Source of the DNA: Pseudalkalibacillus decolorationis
Lineage (GTDB): Bacteria > Bacillota > Bacilli > Bacillales > Fictibacillaceae
Reading direction: 5' to 3'
Length of the DNA: 64,000 nucleotides
NCBI RefSeq assembly: GCF_024609785.1
Contig: NZ_JANHJQ010000018.1
Span: 17,702 to 81,701, forward strand
Shown here: piece by piece, positions 18,169 to 26,113 of the stretch
Position numbering within the stretch: position 1 is the stretch's first letter
Layout: every line of letters starts with the position of its first letter
The notes under the pieces: model-generated
The model's input: only the letters and a program-made list of their open reading frames with translations
Told to the model about the DNA's origin: nothing
Databases searched by the model: none
Position numbers and translations under genes: made by a program

Positions 18169-18594
18169 TTATTTTACATTTACAAAGAATTGTTTTTCCA
18201 TTCCTTTTAATGCTGATCTATCTTTACCTACAAGCTTGACCTTTATATGATGTTTGCCTGGGGAGAGATCTTTTACTACAAAAGCGGCTTTATATACTGG
18301 ATAAGGCTTTTGGTGATCTACAGAAACGACAAGATGCCCCTCATTTTCGTCAGCTGCCTCTTTTTCAAAATCAAAATCCGGTACATAGCATTCAACGAAT
18401 ACATTACCATTAGCTACCATATGGCGAACCGTCATTGAATAAGTAGTTTTAGGGTTAGTGACCTCTATTACATTAAACACATCTGGATTTGTATCAATTT
18501 GCACTGGAGTCATATCATCTTGCTTAGCGACCTGACATCCAGATACGATACTTATAAGTAAAACAATAAACAGACTTCGATAACAAAACATCAT
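18169..18594 (-). CDS. Lipoprotein of unknown function
   Basis: 141 residues from MMFCYRSLFIVLLI; GGAGG lies eight bases before this ATG (18594). A signal peptide ends in a lipobox IVSGC, so the mature protein should be anchored to the outer face of the membrane. The mature part is beta-rich (TYSMTVRHMVANGNVFVECY, then GHLVVSVDHQKPYPVYKAAF and GKHHIKVKLVGKD), reminiscent of an immunoglobulin-like or FixH-like fold, but I do not recognise the family. It lies between ylbE and ricF on the same strand, with a terminator separating it from ylbE. Confidence 0.8.
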   Translation of the reverse strand: MMFCYRSLFIVLLISIVSGCQVAKQDDMTPVQIDTNPDVFNVIEVTNPKTTYSMTVRHMVANGNVFVECYVPDFDFEKEAADENEGHLVVSVDHQKPYPVYKAAFVVKDLSPGKHHIKVKLVGKDRSALKGMEKQFFVNVK

Positions 18595-18689
18595 CACACA
18601 TACCTCCCTCATCCGATAGGTTACTCTGGAATATAAGAAAATATCCGAATTTATCTCATGAGGGATAATACTAAAATTGCTTTGTATGA

Positions 18690-18742
18690 CAAAAAAAAGA
18701 AAGTAACCCTCAATGGCTGAATATACGGGTCACTCTCTCTTT
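18690..18742 (-). terminator. Terminator after ylbE
   Basis: On the minus strand a stem AAAGAGAGAGTGACCC / GGGTTACTTTCTTT with one or two mismatches is followed by a run of T, directly after the ylbE stop. Confidence 0.75.
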
Positions 18743-18748
18743 AGTTTA

Positions 18749-18973
18749 TTATTTTCCAAACAACTGAACGAGTTTCGAAAACGTATCAATTTGCTCATGT
18801 AAACGATCTACCTTTTGCCCAAATGTCTTTCCATAAAAATATTTGGATTCCTTTTCAAGCTCCTGTATTGCTAACGGGTCTCTAGAAAGTTTTCGATACC
18901 ATTGAGGTTGTTCGCGGATGATGTATTTAAGGTCTGGTCGCTGTTCTAAATAATCGATAATTTCCTTTCGCAT
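18749..18973 (-). CDS. ylbE: YlbE-like family protein
   Basis: 74 residues. The opening MRKEIIDYLEQRPDLKYIIR followed by EQPQWYRKLSRDP is the YlbE signature. The C-terminal part HEQIDTFSKLVQLFGK is helical. A GGGAAGATGAAGCG stretch precedes the ATG. It lies 18 bp downstream of ylbD in one operon. Function unknown. Confidence 0.9.
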   Translation of the reverse strand: MRKEIIDYLEQRPDLKYIIREQPQWYRKLSRDPLAIQELEKESKYFYGKTFGQKVDRLHEQIDTFSKLVQLFGK

Positions 18974-18991
18974 CGCTTCATCTTCCCTTTA

Positions 18992-19420
18992 TCAATCTTT
19001 AAAATACTGGTTAAACGGATGATTTGGAGCAGGAGGTCTTCCAGGATGCTTAGACGATTGAAATTGTTGCAGCAACTCTTGTATGCCGCTTATAGCAGTA
19101 CTAAATTGTGAAACATATTCACGTACCTCGTTTATATCCATGTTCTTGATCATTGATAACACTTCACCTACTGAAAGATCGGTCACGTTATTGCTTTTCT
19201 TTTTTTGCTGTGTTGAAGATTTTGAAGAAATACCTATCTTTCGCTCTCGCTCTTTATATGAATTCCATTGCTCATGTTCTTCTCCAAGTAAATTCCATTC
19301 AGTAAAAACATCCTGCCAGGTTTGATTCCCACTCTTAACATGATCGATTAATCCAGGGTGTGAGCGAACAAACATCTTGAATTCTTCGACCCTTTTGTTT
19401 TGTTTCGCTTGCTTACTCAC
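18992..19420 (-). CDS. ylbD: Spore coat protein YlbD-like
   Basis: 142 residues from a GTG start (19420) with GGAGG seven bases upstream; the 30 further residues of the open frame are unlike the family. The start SKQAKQNKRVEEFKMFVRSH and the following WQDVFTEWNLLGEEHEQW are typical of YlbD. The middle is charged and the C-terminus is rich in Pro, His and Asn (HPGRPPAPNHPFNQYFKD). It is a putative coat protein in B. subtilis. It is cotranscribed with ylbE. Confidence 0.88.
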   Translation of the reverse strand: MSKQAKQNKRVEEFKMFVRSHPGLIDHVKSGNQTWQDVFTEWNLLGEEHEQWNSYKERERKIGISSKSSTQQKKKSNNVTDLSVGEVLSMIKNMDINEVREYVSQFSTAISGIQELLQQFQSSKHPGRPPAPNHPFNQYFKD

Positions 19421-19566
19421 GATACTTCCTCCCATTACGTTCAACCTATACCTACAGTATATAGTACAACGCAAACCAGTAGAAGGTTCGCCTATTTTCT
19501 TGTTGCACAAATTAAATTTAAATTGTTACACTTAATTAGGGTTTAAAAAAAGAGAGGAATTAATAA

Positions 19567-20070
19567 ATGATGGATTTGAATGATAAGTTATTAGATGATT
19601 TTAAGCAACTTATTACAAACGCGACAGAGGAGGAATCACTTGTATTAGCACAAGTAGTTCAAGGGATTCGGCAAAAGCGTGAAGGAAAATACCGTACTTA
19701 TATTATGAGCTTTATGCAATCAACGACAAAGCATGAGGGTGATGAATTGCTCATGACGATCCCTTTGCACCCTATCTTACATAATTCCGTAGAGATTGTT
19801 CACGGAGGGCTTAGCGCTACTCTTGCAGATACCGCAATGGGGACTTTAGTGAATGAACGAATTCTTGACACACAAGTTGCCGTAACCTCCGAAATAAAGA
19901 TGAATTATACCGCTCCTGGAGTTGGTAATTTCTTAACATGCAGTGCATCCATCTTACACCTTGGCAGCAAGACATCTGTAACAGAAGCGAAAATTTATAA
20001 TGACGAAGGAGTCCTTGTTGCTGTTGCAACAGGAAGCTTTTTTATTATCAAGCGCCCGAAAAGAACGTAA
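19567..20070 (+). CDS. PaaI-family hotdog thioesterase
   Basis: 167 residues. The hotdog-fold signature HGGLSATLADTAMGTLVNE is at about residues 79-97, with the conserved HGG and Asp of the PaaI/YdiI class; VTSEIKMNYTAPG and LTCSASILHLG follow in the expected strands. Such enzymes hydrolyse acyl-CoA thioesters; the substrate is not evident. GAGG lies nine bases upstream of the ATG. It is transcribed opposite to ylbD and ylbC and ends at a shared terminator. Confidence 0.88.
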   Translation: MMDLNDKLLDDFKQLITNATEEESLVLAQVVQGIRQKREGKYRTYIMSFMQSTTKHEGDELLMTIPLHPILHNSVEIVHGGLSATLADTAMGTLVNERILDTQVAVTSEIKMNYTAPGVGNFLTCSASILHLGSKTSVTEAKIYNDEGVLVAVATGSFFIIKRPKRT

Positions 20071-20103
20071 AAAGAATGGCTTATTTAAAAGCCATTCCTT
20101 TTA
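20071..20103. terminator. Bidirectional terminator between thioesterase gene and ylbC
   Basis: The stem AAAGAATGGCTT / AAGCCATTCCTTT has A-rich and T-rich flanks on the two sides, between convergent genes. Confidence 0.85.
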
Positions 20104-20104
20104 C

Positions 20105-21145
20105 TCACCAAGGTACAAGAAAGTTCTGTGTATAGTATTTCTCATAGACACCAACACCCAGATGTGTATATTCATCGCTTAACATTGTTTTTCTATGTCC
20201 TTCACTATTCAACCAACCCATAACAGCAGCGATGCCATCAATATAATTGGCTGCTATGTTTTCTCCTGCTTTTACATATTTAATTTCTCTCGATTTCAAA
20301 CGATCTGACAACTGTCCTGAAACCGGTGAGGTGTGTGAAAAGTAATCTTCCACTTTCATTTCTTTACTATGCTGATAGGCTACTTCTGCTGTTTCATCGT
20401 GCCACTCAACTGGGGCTACACCATATCGTTCACGGATAACATTGGTTATCTCAAAAATCTGCAGCTCCTCAGCTGATTCAATTTCCTCCCATTCTTCACG
20501 AGGTAATTCTGGTTGTTGCATGAGTTTACCACGATATTCAATCGAATATGGTCTTTGAAGTAGAAGTGTCTCAGGATTCAAGTACCGAATCGCTACCAGA
20601 GTCCCGGTGAATTTATCCAAATATAATTGTGCCCACAAATCATTTATCTTCACAAGAGGCCGGGTTTTCATTTCCTCAGTCGAAAGTTGAAATCGATATT
20701 CGTTACCATTTATCTTCAGTGGTAATGATTTTTCTATTGATATTTCTTCCATAACCTTTTCTTGGCTTTGACCAATCTTAAAAGGAGAAACGTTTATATT
20801 TTTCCCGAGGACAAAGGCAGTTACAACTTTACCTTTTTCAATTCCAAATTGGATATATTGATCACTGTTATCACCATAAATCCACCAATCAAAACTATAC
20901 TGACTAGGGTCAATTCGAGTGGGTTCACCAAGCTGTGCAAGAAGCTCTTCTTGACTCATTTCAAAGTAACGGGATATCCCTTCTTCTACCAATGGAGTGG
21001 ATGAATCACCCTTGTTTTCTTCTTCATATTTCATTGGTTTCTGTTCTGTTTCTGTGTATTGAGGGAGCTTAATGAGATCGCCGTAAACGAGGCTTACACC
21101 TAACAATAGCAAAACAAAAAAAACGACCAATCCTAGGCTTTTCAT
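20105..21145 (-). CDS. ylbC: CAP-domain (SCP/PR-1) protein YlbC
   Basis: 346 residues from MKSLGLVVFFVLLLL (ATG 21145, GGGGGAG upstream); the longer frame adds 21 residues encoded partly by a repeat fragment. An N-terminal membrane or signal segment (residues 4-22) is followed by a CAP-associated N-terminal domain (about 70-210, with LGEPTRIDPSQYSFDWWIYG) and a C-terminal CAP domain (about 230-345, with HSKEMKVEDYFSHTSPVSG, AGENIA and HLGVGV). This two-domain layout is that of YlbC. The protein is probably extracytoplasmic; its function is not established. Confidence 0.92.
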   Translation of the reverse strand: MKSLGLVVFFVLLLLGVSLVYGDLIKLPQYTETEQKPMKYEEENKGDSSTPLVEEGISRYFEMSQEELLAQLGEPTRIDPSQYSFDWWIYGDNSDQYIQFGIEKGKVVTAFVLGKNINVSPFKIGQSQEKVMEEISIEKSLPLKINGNEYRFQLSTEEMKTRPLVKINDLWAQLYLDKFTGTLVAIRYLNPETLLLQRPYSIEYRGKLMQQPELPREEWEEIESAEELQIFEITNVIRERYGVAPVEWHDETAEVAYQHSKEMKVEDYFSHTSPVSGQLSDRLKSREIKYVKAGENIAANYIDGIAAVMGWLNSEGHRKTMLSDEYTHLGVGVYEKYYTQNFLVPW

Positions 21146-21163
21146 TGAACTCCCCCTTACTGA

Positions 21164-21191
21164 CTTTTTTACCGGATTTTTTGAACAACCT
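21164..21191 (+). mobile_element. Right-end fragment of the 152-bp element
   Basis: The stretch TTTTTTACCGGATTTTTTGAA followed by CAACCT matches the right end of the complete copies that follow at 21199 and 21358. It abuts the first complete copy through a 7-bp spacer TTATAGT and lies next to the ylbC ribosome-binding site. Confidence 0.75.
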
Positions 21192-21198
21192 TTATAGT

Positions 21199-21350
21199 GC
21201 GTGTTCAAAAAGGAGGATAAAAAGAGCCGAGAAGTTCGAGGCGCGAAAAGTCTCGAGGACCGGAACGTATGCTATTAATACGTGAGGACCGAAGAGACCG
21301 AGCAACGAAGAAATTCGACAGCTATTTTTACCGGACTTTTTGAACAACCT
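21199..21350 (+). mobile_element. 152-bp MITE-like element, tandem copy 1
   Basis: The left end GCGTGTTCAAAAAGGAGG and the right end CCGGACTTTTTGAACAACCT form an imperfect inverted repeat of about 29 bp (22 matches). The interior has two hairpins: TCGAG / CTCGA and ACGTAT / ATACGT. There is no transposase. The next copy at 21358 is practically identical. Confidence 0.88.
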
Positions 21351-21357
21351 TTATCGT

Positions 21358-21509
21358 GCGTGTTCAAAAAGGAGGATAAAAAGAGCCGAGAAGTTCGAGG
21401 CGCGAAAAGTCTCGAGGACCGGAACGTATGCTATTAATACGTGAGGACCGAAGAGACCGAGCAACGAAGAAATTCGACAGCTATTTTTACCGGACTTTTT
21501 GAACAACCT
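21358..21509 (+). mobile_element. 152-bp MITE-like element, tandem copy 2
   Basis: A head-to-tail copy of 21199-21350 with a period of 159 bp; the 7-bp spacers TTATAGT, TTATCGT and TTATATA before, between and after the copies look like versions of one target duplication. The rest of the gap up to ylbA (21510-21789) shows no gene; a TTGTAGAATC-type AT-rich promoter region for ylbA is likely there. Confidence 0.88.
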
Positions 21510-21789
21510 TTATATATATTTATATTAACTTTACAGGAACACTAGGCACTTGTCCATTAAGGCCTTGTATAAAGAACCTTATAATAGTGTATTAAACTAT
21601 TTTATCCCTAATGCATTTATGTTCCATTAACAAAGGATGTTTATTCGTCGTTTAGTCTGACCATTTTGGTACATTTGTTGTAGAATCACAACTTTTTATC
21701 CTTTTCAAACTGTGAAAGATTGCATCTTGTCCGAATTAATACTATTATAATGAAGGAAAGAACATAAGAACGATGTGGAGGGTTTTACC

Positions 21790-22152
21790 ATGAAATTTGA
21801 AGAAATTAAATTATCAGGCAAAGTTCTAAATTTTGAGTTTTTAGAACATCTAATGGACGAAGTAGGCTTAATCCGAGCTGGACAGTGGGATTATGACCGG
21901 ATTACATATGATTATAAATTCGAAAATATGGATAATGGAGAGATTTATTACCTACGTGTGCCCTGCTATGCTGTGGAAGGTGAAGTGGAAACACCCCATG
22001 CACTCATTAAAATTATGGAACCATACTTAGGAAAACACTATTATCCCCATGGTGTTGAATACGATGAAGAATTTCCTAAAAGCATCGTAAATACATGTAA
22101 AAAGATCCTTAACCAATTAAAAGAAAACATTGAAAAACATCAATCTGCTTAA
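21790..22152 (+). CDS. ylbA: YugN-like family protein YlbA
   Basis: 120 residues from MKFEEIKLSGKVLNFE; ATG 21790 has GGAGG eight bases upstream, preferred to a start five codons earlier. The protein is a mixed alpha/beta cytosolic protein with DEVGLIRAGQWDYDRITYDY and KHYYPHGVEYDEEFP, typical of the YugN-like family. It lies where ylbA lies in B. subtilis, next to the cta genes. Function unknown. Confidence 0.88.
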   Translation: MKFEEIKLSGKVLNFEFLEHLMDEVGLIRAGQWDYDRITYDYKFENMDNGEIYYLRVPCYAVEGEVETPHALIKIMEPYLGKHYYPHGVEYDEEFPKSIVNTCKKILNQLKENIEKHQSA

Positions 22153-22170
22153 AAACATGGAAATAGCATA

Positions 22171-22205
22171 AAAAGCGCTTGGATACTTTATCCAAGCGCT
22201 TTTTA
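22171..22205. terminator. Bidirectional terminator between ylbA and ctaG
   Basis: The stem AAAAGCGCTTGGA / TCCAAGCGCTTTT is perfect over 13 bp, with a loop of seven bases. Confidence 0.9.
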
Positions 22206-22223
22206 CACATTATGAAGGTTCTG

Positions 22224-23084
22224 CTATTCATTCAACGATAATCTAGTTCTCGCTTCTTGAATTATTTTCTCTTCTTCTTCCTTGTCTTTCGTACGCTCTT
22301 TTCGGACCCACCGAATAAGAATATAAAGAAGAATCCCTCCATAGATGATTTCCTGAGCAATTTTCATGATGACCCCACCAGCTTGTTGGTCATCCAATGG
22401 TGCCAAAAATTCAAATATCCTTGGAGCATTCATGTATGTTTCATAAATGATCGTGTCAGCAAAAATAATCAATGCACATGCTGGGGTTAAGAGCACTCCA
22501 TCAGCAAAGATGTACCCTACCTTCTGTAAATCTGACAGTCGTTCCTCTTCTGATAATGGTGCAATAACGGGCCACCACATAAATACAGAACTTACTAGGA
22601 GGACTACATGATATACCTCGTGTAACAACATTTGCTCCATCATTGTATCAAAAATGAAAGGTAAGTGATAAAACGAGATTAACCCATTAAATAGAACCAA
22701 TGCAATCAGAGGATGTGTAAAAAAATGAAACGGTCGTTTAACAAATTTGATGCTAAGTATCTTCCGAAATAGATCTTTAGGCAGACCAATCAATAATAAT
22801 GGTGGCATTATAAAGTATAAAAGACTCATCTGTATCATATGAGCAGTGAATGAATAATGATGACCTACTATGGCTAAAGGGCTCCCTTTAGCAAAAAAGA
22901 AACAGAGTACCGCAACCGTAAACCATATTTTTTGTAATTTGGTGACCTGTTCTTTAACTGGACCATTCGTTGTGTAAAAGAAATATATGCCAAGAATCGC
23001 GACTGAGAGTATAAGTACAAATGGATTCCAAAGTGTTGTTAACCCTAAGTCACTTAAAGTTCCAACTTCATGATGACCGTGCAT
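22224..23084 (-). CDS. ctaG: Cytochrome c oxidase assembly factor CtaG
   Basis: 286 residues from MHGHHEVGTLSDLG; ATG 23084 has GGGAGG seven bases upstream. Seven hydrophobic segments and the family's histidines (HHYSFTAHMIQMSLLYF near residue 75, HEVYHVVLL near residue 140) identify the caa3-type CtaG, a membrane protein needed for assembly of the Cu-containing oxidase. The C-terminal tail is highly charged. It follows ctaF with a strong hairpin in between, so it may have lower or separate expression. Confidence 0.93.
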   Translation of the reverse strand: MHGHHEVGTLSDLGLTTLWNPFVLILSVAILGIYFFYTTNGPVKEQVTKLQKIWFTVAVLCFFFAKGSPLAIVGHHYSFTAHMIQMSLLYFIMPPLLLIGLPKDLFRKILSIKFVKRPFHFFTHPLIALVLFNGLISFYHLPFIFDTMMEQMLLHEVYHVVLLVSSVFMWWPVIAPLSEEERLSDLQKVGYIFADGVLLTPACALIIFADTIIYETYMNAPRIFEFLAPLDDQQAGGVIMKIAQEIIYGGILLYILIRWVRKERTKDKEEEEKIIQEARTRLSLNE

Positions 23085-23189
23085 ATACAACCCTCCCTTT
23101 CCTAGATTTTGACCTCGTCTTATATACTACCAAAAAAGTAAAGTTGTATAAGGTACAAGTCCAACAAAATTGTGAAAATGGATTTAAAA

Positions 23190-23249
23190 GACTGACTTGA
23201 AAGGAGTAAAGCACCCTCTAATAAGAGTGCTTTACCTTTTCAGTCAGTC
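23190..23249 (-). terminator. Nested hairpin terminator between ctaF and ctaG
   Basis: Outer arms GACTGACTTGAAAGG / CCTTTTCAGTCAGTC and inner arms GTAAAGCAC / GTGCTTTAC form one long stem. On the minus strand it is followed by TCTTTTAAA. Confidence 0.75.
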
Positions 23250-23261
23250 CATGTTTCTTGC

Positions 23262-23594
23262 TTACCAGATAAGCCCTATTAATGTTCCTACCGTTAATGC
23301 CGCGATAAATAATCCGCTGGCAATGCCCCACATTGGAAACTCATGTCCTTTGTGTCCAAGGTGCATCCAGATATATAACTGGAAAAATACCTGTACACAC
23401 GCAAGTACGATAATGAAAAGAATTGCAACAGTATCTGATATCGCATCACTCATAATCGAAGCAAATGATAGTATCGTTAGCAAAATCATCATTACGAAGG
23501 ATACATTATGTTGTCTGCGTTCTTGTTTTAACTTAATTTTTTTCTGTAAGGATGAGTGGCGATGGACAGAGTTTGTGTGCTCGTTTCCAGCCAT
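23262..23594 (-). CDS. ctaF: Cytochrome caa3 oxidase subunit IV
   Basis: 110 residues with three membrane helices (about 31-48, 52-70 and 83-104). The central segment LFIIVLACVQVFFQLYIWMH followed by LGHKGHEFP is the signature of subunit IV of heme-copper quinol/cytochrome oxidases. The N-terminus is basic and hydrophilic. It lies 3 bp after ctaE. Confidence 0.94.
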   Translation of the reverse strand: MAGNEHTNSVHRHSSLQKKIKLKQERRQHNVSFVMMILLTILSFASIMSDAISDTVAILFIIVLACVQVFFQLYIWMHLGHKGHEFPMWGIASGLFIAALTVGTLIGLIW

Positions 23595-23597
23595 CTG

Positions 23598-24218
23598 TTA
23601 CCCCACCTTTCCTAATAAGTATACGACAGTAAAGATAAATACCCACACTACATCTACAAAGTGCCAATAAAGTGCAAAGAGATAATACTTCGGTGAATTG
23701 TATAGAGTCAAGCCACGGCCACTATTTCTAATTAGGAGTGTAGAAAGCCATAAACAACCGAATAGTACGTGTCCCCCGTGAAATCCAACCAACGTATAGA
23801 AGGCGGATCCAAATGCACCGGATGTAAACGTATGCCCTTCATGGACATAATGGATAAACTCATAAATTTCTAACCCAAGGAAAGAGAGACCAAGTAATAA
23901 AGTTACAAACAGCCATCCCCGCATTGCTTTTACACGGTTTTCCTTTAAGGCTAATACAGCATAGACACTCGTTAAACTACTTGTTAATAGGATAATCGTT
24001 GCAGCAAAAACCATTGGCAACTGGAAGATTTCAGATGCTTCTGGTCCTTTTCCAAACGAGTTACGTAGTCCGAGATAAGTTCCAAACAATGTTGCAAATA
24101 GTACGGTTTCACCGCCTAAAAACAGCCAGAACCCTAAAAACTTATTCTTACCTTCTAGAGTTGCTTTCTCAGGGGATTCAGGGAAGTTTTGGTCGGTTAA
24201 GCGTTCGCCTACATTCAT
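23598..24218 (-). CDS. ctaE: Cytochrome caa3 oxidase subunit III
   Basis: 206 residues with five membrane helices. Family features are KFLGFWLFLGGETVLFATLF near residue 26 and GFHGGHVLFG and WHFVDVVWVF in the C-terminal half. Subunit III stabilises the catalytic core. The ATG overlaps the ctaD stop codon by one base (TAATG), so translation is coupled. Confidence 0.96.
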   Translation of the reverse strand: MNVGERLTDQNFPESPEKATLEGKNKFLGFWLFLGGETVLFATLFGTYLGLRNSFGKGPEASEIFQLPMVFAATIILLTSSLTSVYAVLALKENRVKAMRGWLFVTLLLGLSFLGLEIYEFIHYVHEGHTFTSGAFGSAFYTLVGFHGGHVLFGCLWLSTLLIRNSGRGLTLYNSPKYYLFALYWHFVDVVWVFIFTVVYLLGKVG

Positions 24219-26077
24219 TATAGGTCAGCCCCCTTATCCTCTTTTGGTAGATCCTTTTTATGAATATGATAACCATGGTCATCAATCCAAGAACGAAGGA
24301 ACATACAAACAAGTCCAATTCCAAGTCCAACAATAATGGCGACTAATGCAAGTGCCCCACCTTTGTTGAAGTAAATAAATCCAAATCCTGCAATAAAGAA
24401 CCCCAGTGACATGATAAACGGAAGAATCGAGTTGTTTGGCATATGAATGTCACCGACAGGCTCTGCTGGTGTCATCTTTTTGTTTCCAGCCATTTTCTCA
24501 ATCCATAGTGCATCTAATCCACGAACAAGTGGCGTTTGTAAGAAATTATAGTGAGGAGTTGGGTTTGGAATCGCCCACTCAAGTGTACGTCCATCCCAAG
24601 GGTCTCCACTCACCATCTTACCCTTTGCATGAGTGATAATTATGTTATACACAAACAGAATCGTACCAATTGTCATAAAAAATGCACCGATTGTACTGAT
24701 AAAGTTCATTGATCCCAGTCCGAATCCTTCAGGGTACGTGAAGTAACGACGAGGCATTCCCATAAGGCCAAGGAAATGCTGCGGGAAAAACGTTAAATGG
24801 AAACCAATAAAGAATGTCCAGAAGTTCCATTTTCCAATCGTTTCGTTAAGCATCTTTCCGAACATTCGAGGGTACCAGTAATAAAGTCCAGCAAATAACC
24901 CAAGTACTAAACCACCTACAATGACATAGTGGAAGTGAGCAACAACGAAATAGCTGTCATGATATTGATAGTCAGCAGGAGCTGCAGCGAGCATAACTCC
25001 CGTTACTCCCCCCATAACGAATGTTGGAATAAACCCAACTGCGAATAAGTTAGCAGTTGTGAAACGTATCTGACCGCCCCACAATGTAAATACCCAGTTA
25101 AAGATCTTAACACCAGTAGGTATTGCAATCGCCATTGTTGCAACCGCAAAAATTGAGTTCGCAACAGGTCCTAGTCCAACTGTAAACATGTGGTGAGCCC
25201 ACACCATAAATCCAAGGAATCCGATTAACACAGTTGCAAAGACCATTGCGCTGTATCCAAATAAACGCTTCTTTGAAAAAGTAGACACAACCTCCGAAAT
25301 GATACCGAAAGCTGGCAAAATAAGAATGTATACTTCAGGGTGACCGAAAATCCAGAAAATATGTTCCCAAATGATAGGATTTCCTCCCATACTTGCATCA
25401 AAGAAATTCGCCTCAAATACTCGGTCAAACATCAATAAGAAAAATCCGATTGTCAGGGCTGGGAATGCAAACAGGATCAGTCCAGATGTAATGAATGCTG
25501 TCCAAGTAAATAATGGCATACGCATAAAGGTCATACCAGGAGCTCTCATATTTATGATCGTGACTAGGAAGTTAATACCACCTATTAACGTCCCGGCACC
25601 CGCTATTTGAAGTCCTAATACGTAAAAATCCAGACCGCTTCCACTTGATGTTGTAGAAAGTGGCGCATATGCTGTCCAACCAGCATCTGGTGCTCCACCG
25701 AGGAACCAGCTTAAGTTCAGTAGAACCCCGCCAAAGAAGAACAACCAAAATCCAAGGGAGTTCAAAAATGGAAACGCTACGTCCCGGGCACCAATTTGTA
25801 ATGGTACAACTGCATTCATAAATGCAAATATAATTGGCATTGCTGCCAGAAAGATCATGGTTGTCCCATGCATCGTCAAGACCTGGTTGTATAAGTCACC
25901 AGTTAAAAACGTGTTTTCAGGTTTCATTAATTGAATACGAATTAAAAGTGCCTCTAATCCACCGATCAAAAAGAAAAATCCGCCGGATATGAGGTATAAA
26001 ATCCCAATTTTCTTATGGTCGACTGTGGTTAGCCAATCCCATAGCGAGCTTTTATTCGCTGCATGTGCGTTACTCAC
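24218..26077 (-). CDS. ctaD: Cytochrome caa3 oxidase subunit I
   Basis: 619 residues, starting from GTG (26077) after AAGGAGG. The catalytic subunit of a heme-copper oxidase: it carries the metal ligands visible as MHGTTMIF (low-spin heme), HPEVYILILPAFG with the cross-linked His-Tyr pair, WAHHMF (CuB histidines) and HFHYVIVGG (heme a3 and a). It has the twelve core helices plus C-terminal extra helices typical of the caa3 type. It reduces oxygen to water and pumps protons across the membrane. It lies in the order ctaC-D-E-F-G. Confidence 0.98.
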   Translation of the reverse strand: MSNAHAANKSSLWDWLTTVDHKKIGILYLISGGFFFLIGGLEALLIRIQLMKPENTFLTGDLYNQVLTMHGTTMIFLAAMPIIFAFMNAVVPLQIGARDVAFPFLNSLGFWLFFFGGVLLNLSWFLGGAPDAGWTAYAPLSTTSSGSGLDFYVLGLQIAGAGTLIGGINFLVTIINMRAPGMTFMRMPLFTWTAFITSGLILFAFPALTIGFFLLMFDRVFEANFFDASMGGNPIIWEHIFWIFGHPEVYILILPAFGIISEVVSTFSKKRLFGYSAMVFATVLIGFLGFMVWAHHMFTVGLGPVANSIFAVATMAIAIPTGVKIFNWVFTLWGGQIRFTTANLFAVGFIPTFVMGGVTGVMLAAAPADYQYHDSYFVVAHFHYVIVGGLVLGLFAGLYYWYPRMFGKMLNETIGKWNFWTFFIGFHLTFFPQHFLGLMGMPRRYFTYPEGFGLGSMNFISTIGAFFMTIGTILFVYNIIITHAKGKMVSGDPWDGRTLEWAIPNPTPHYNFLQTPLVRGLDALWIEKMAGNKKMTPAEPVGDIHMPNNSILPFIMSLGFFIAGFGFIYFNKGGALALVAIIVGLGIGLVCMFLRSWIDDHGYHIHKKDLPKEDKGADL

Positions 26078-26113
26078 GGTAGTACCTCCTTTTTAAAGCG
26101 ATTGGAACCACGC

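Noticed and set aside
21790..22152. Possibility that ylbA belongs to the element array upstream
   Set aside because: It has a normal ribosome-binding site and family sequence, lies about 280 bp from the last element copy, and matches the position of ylbA in B. subtilis.
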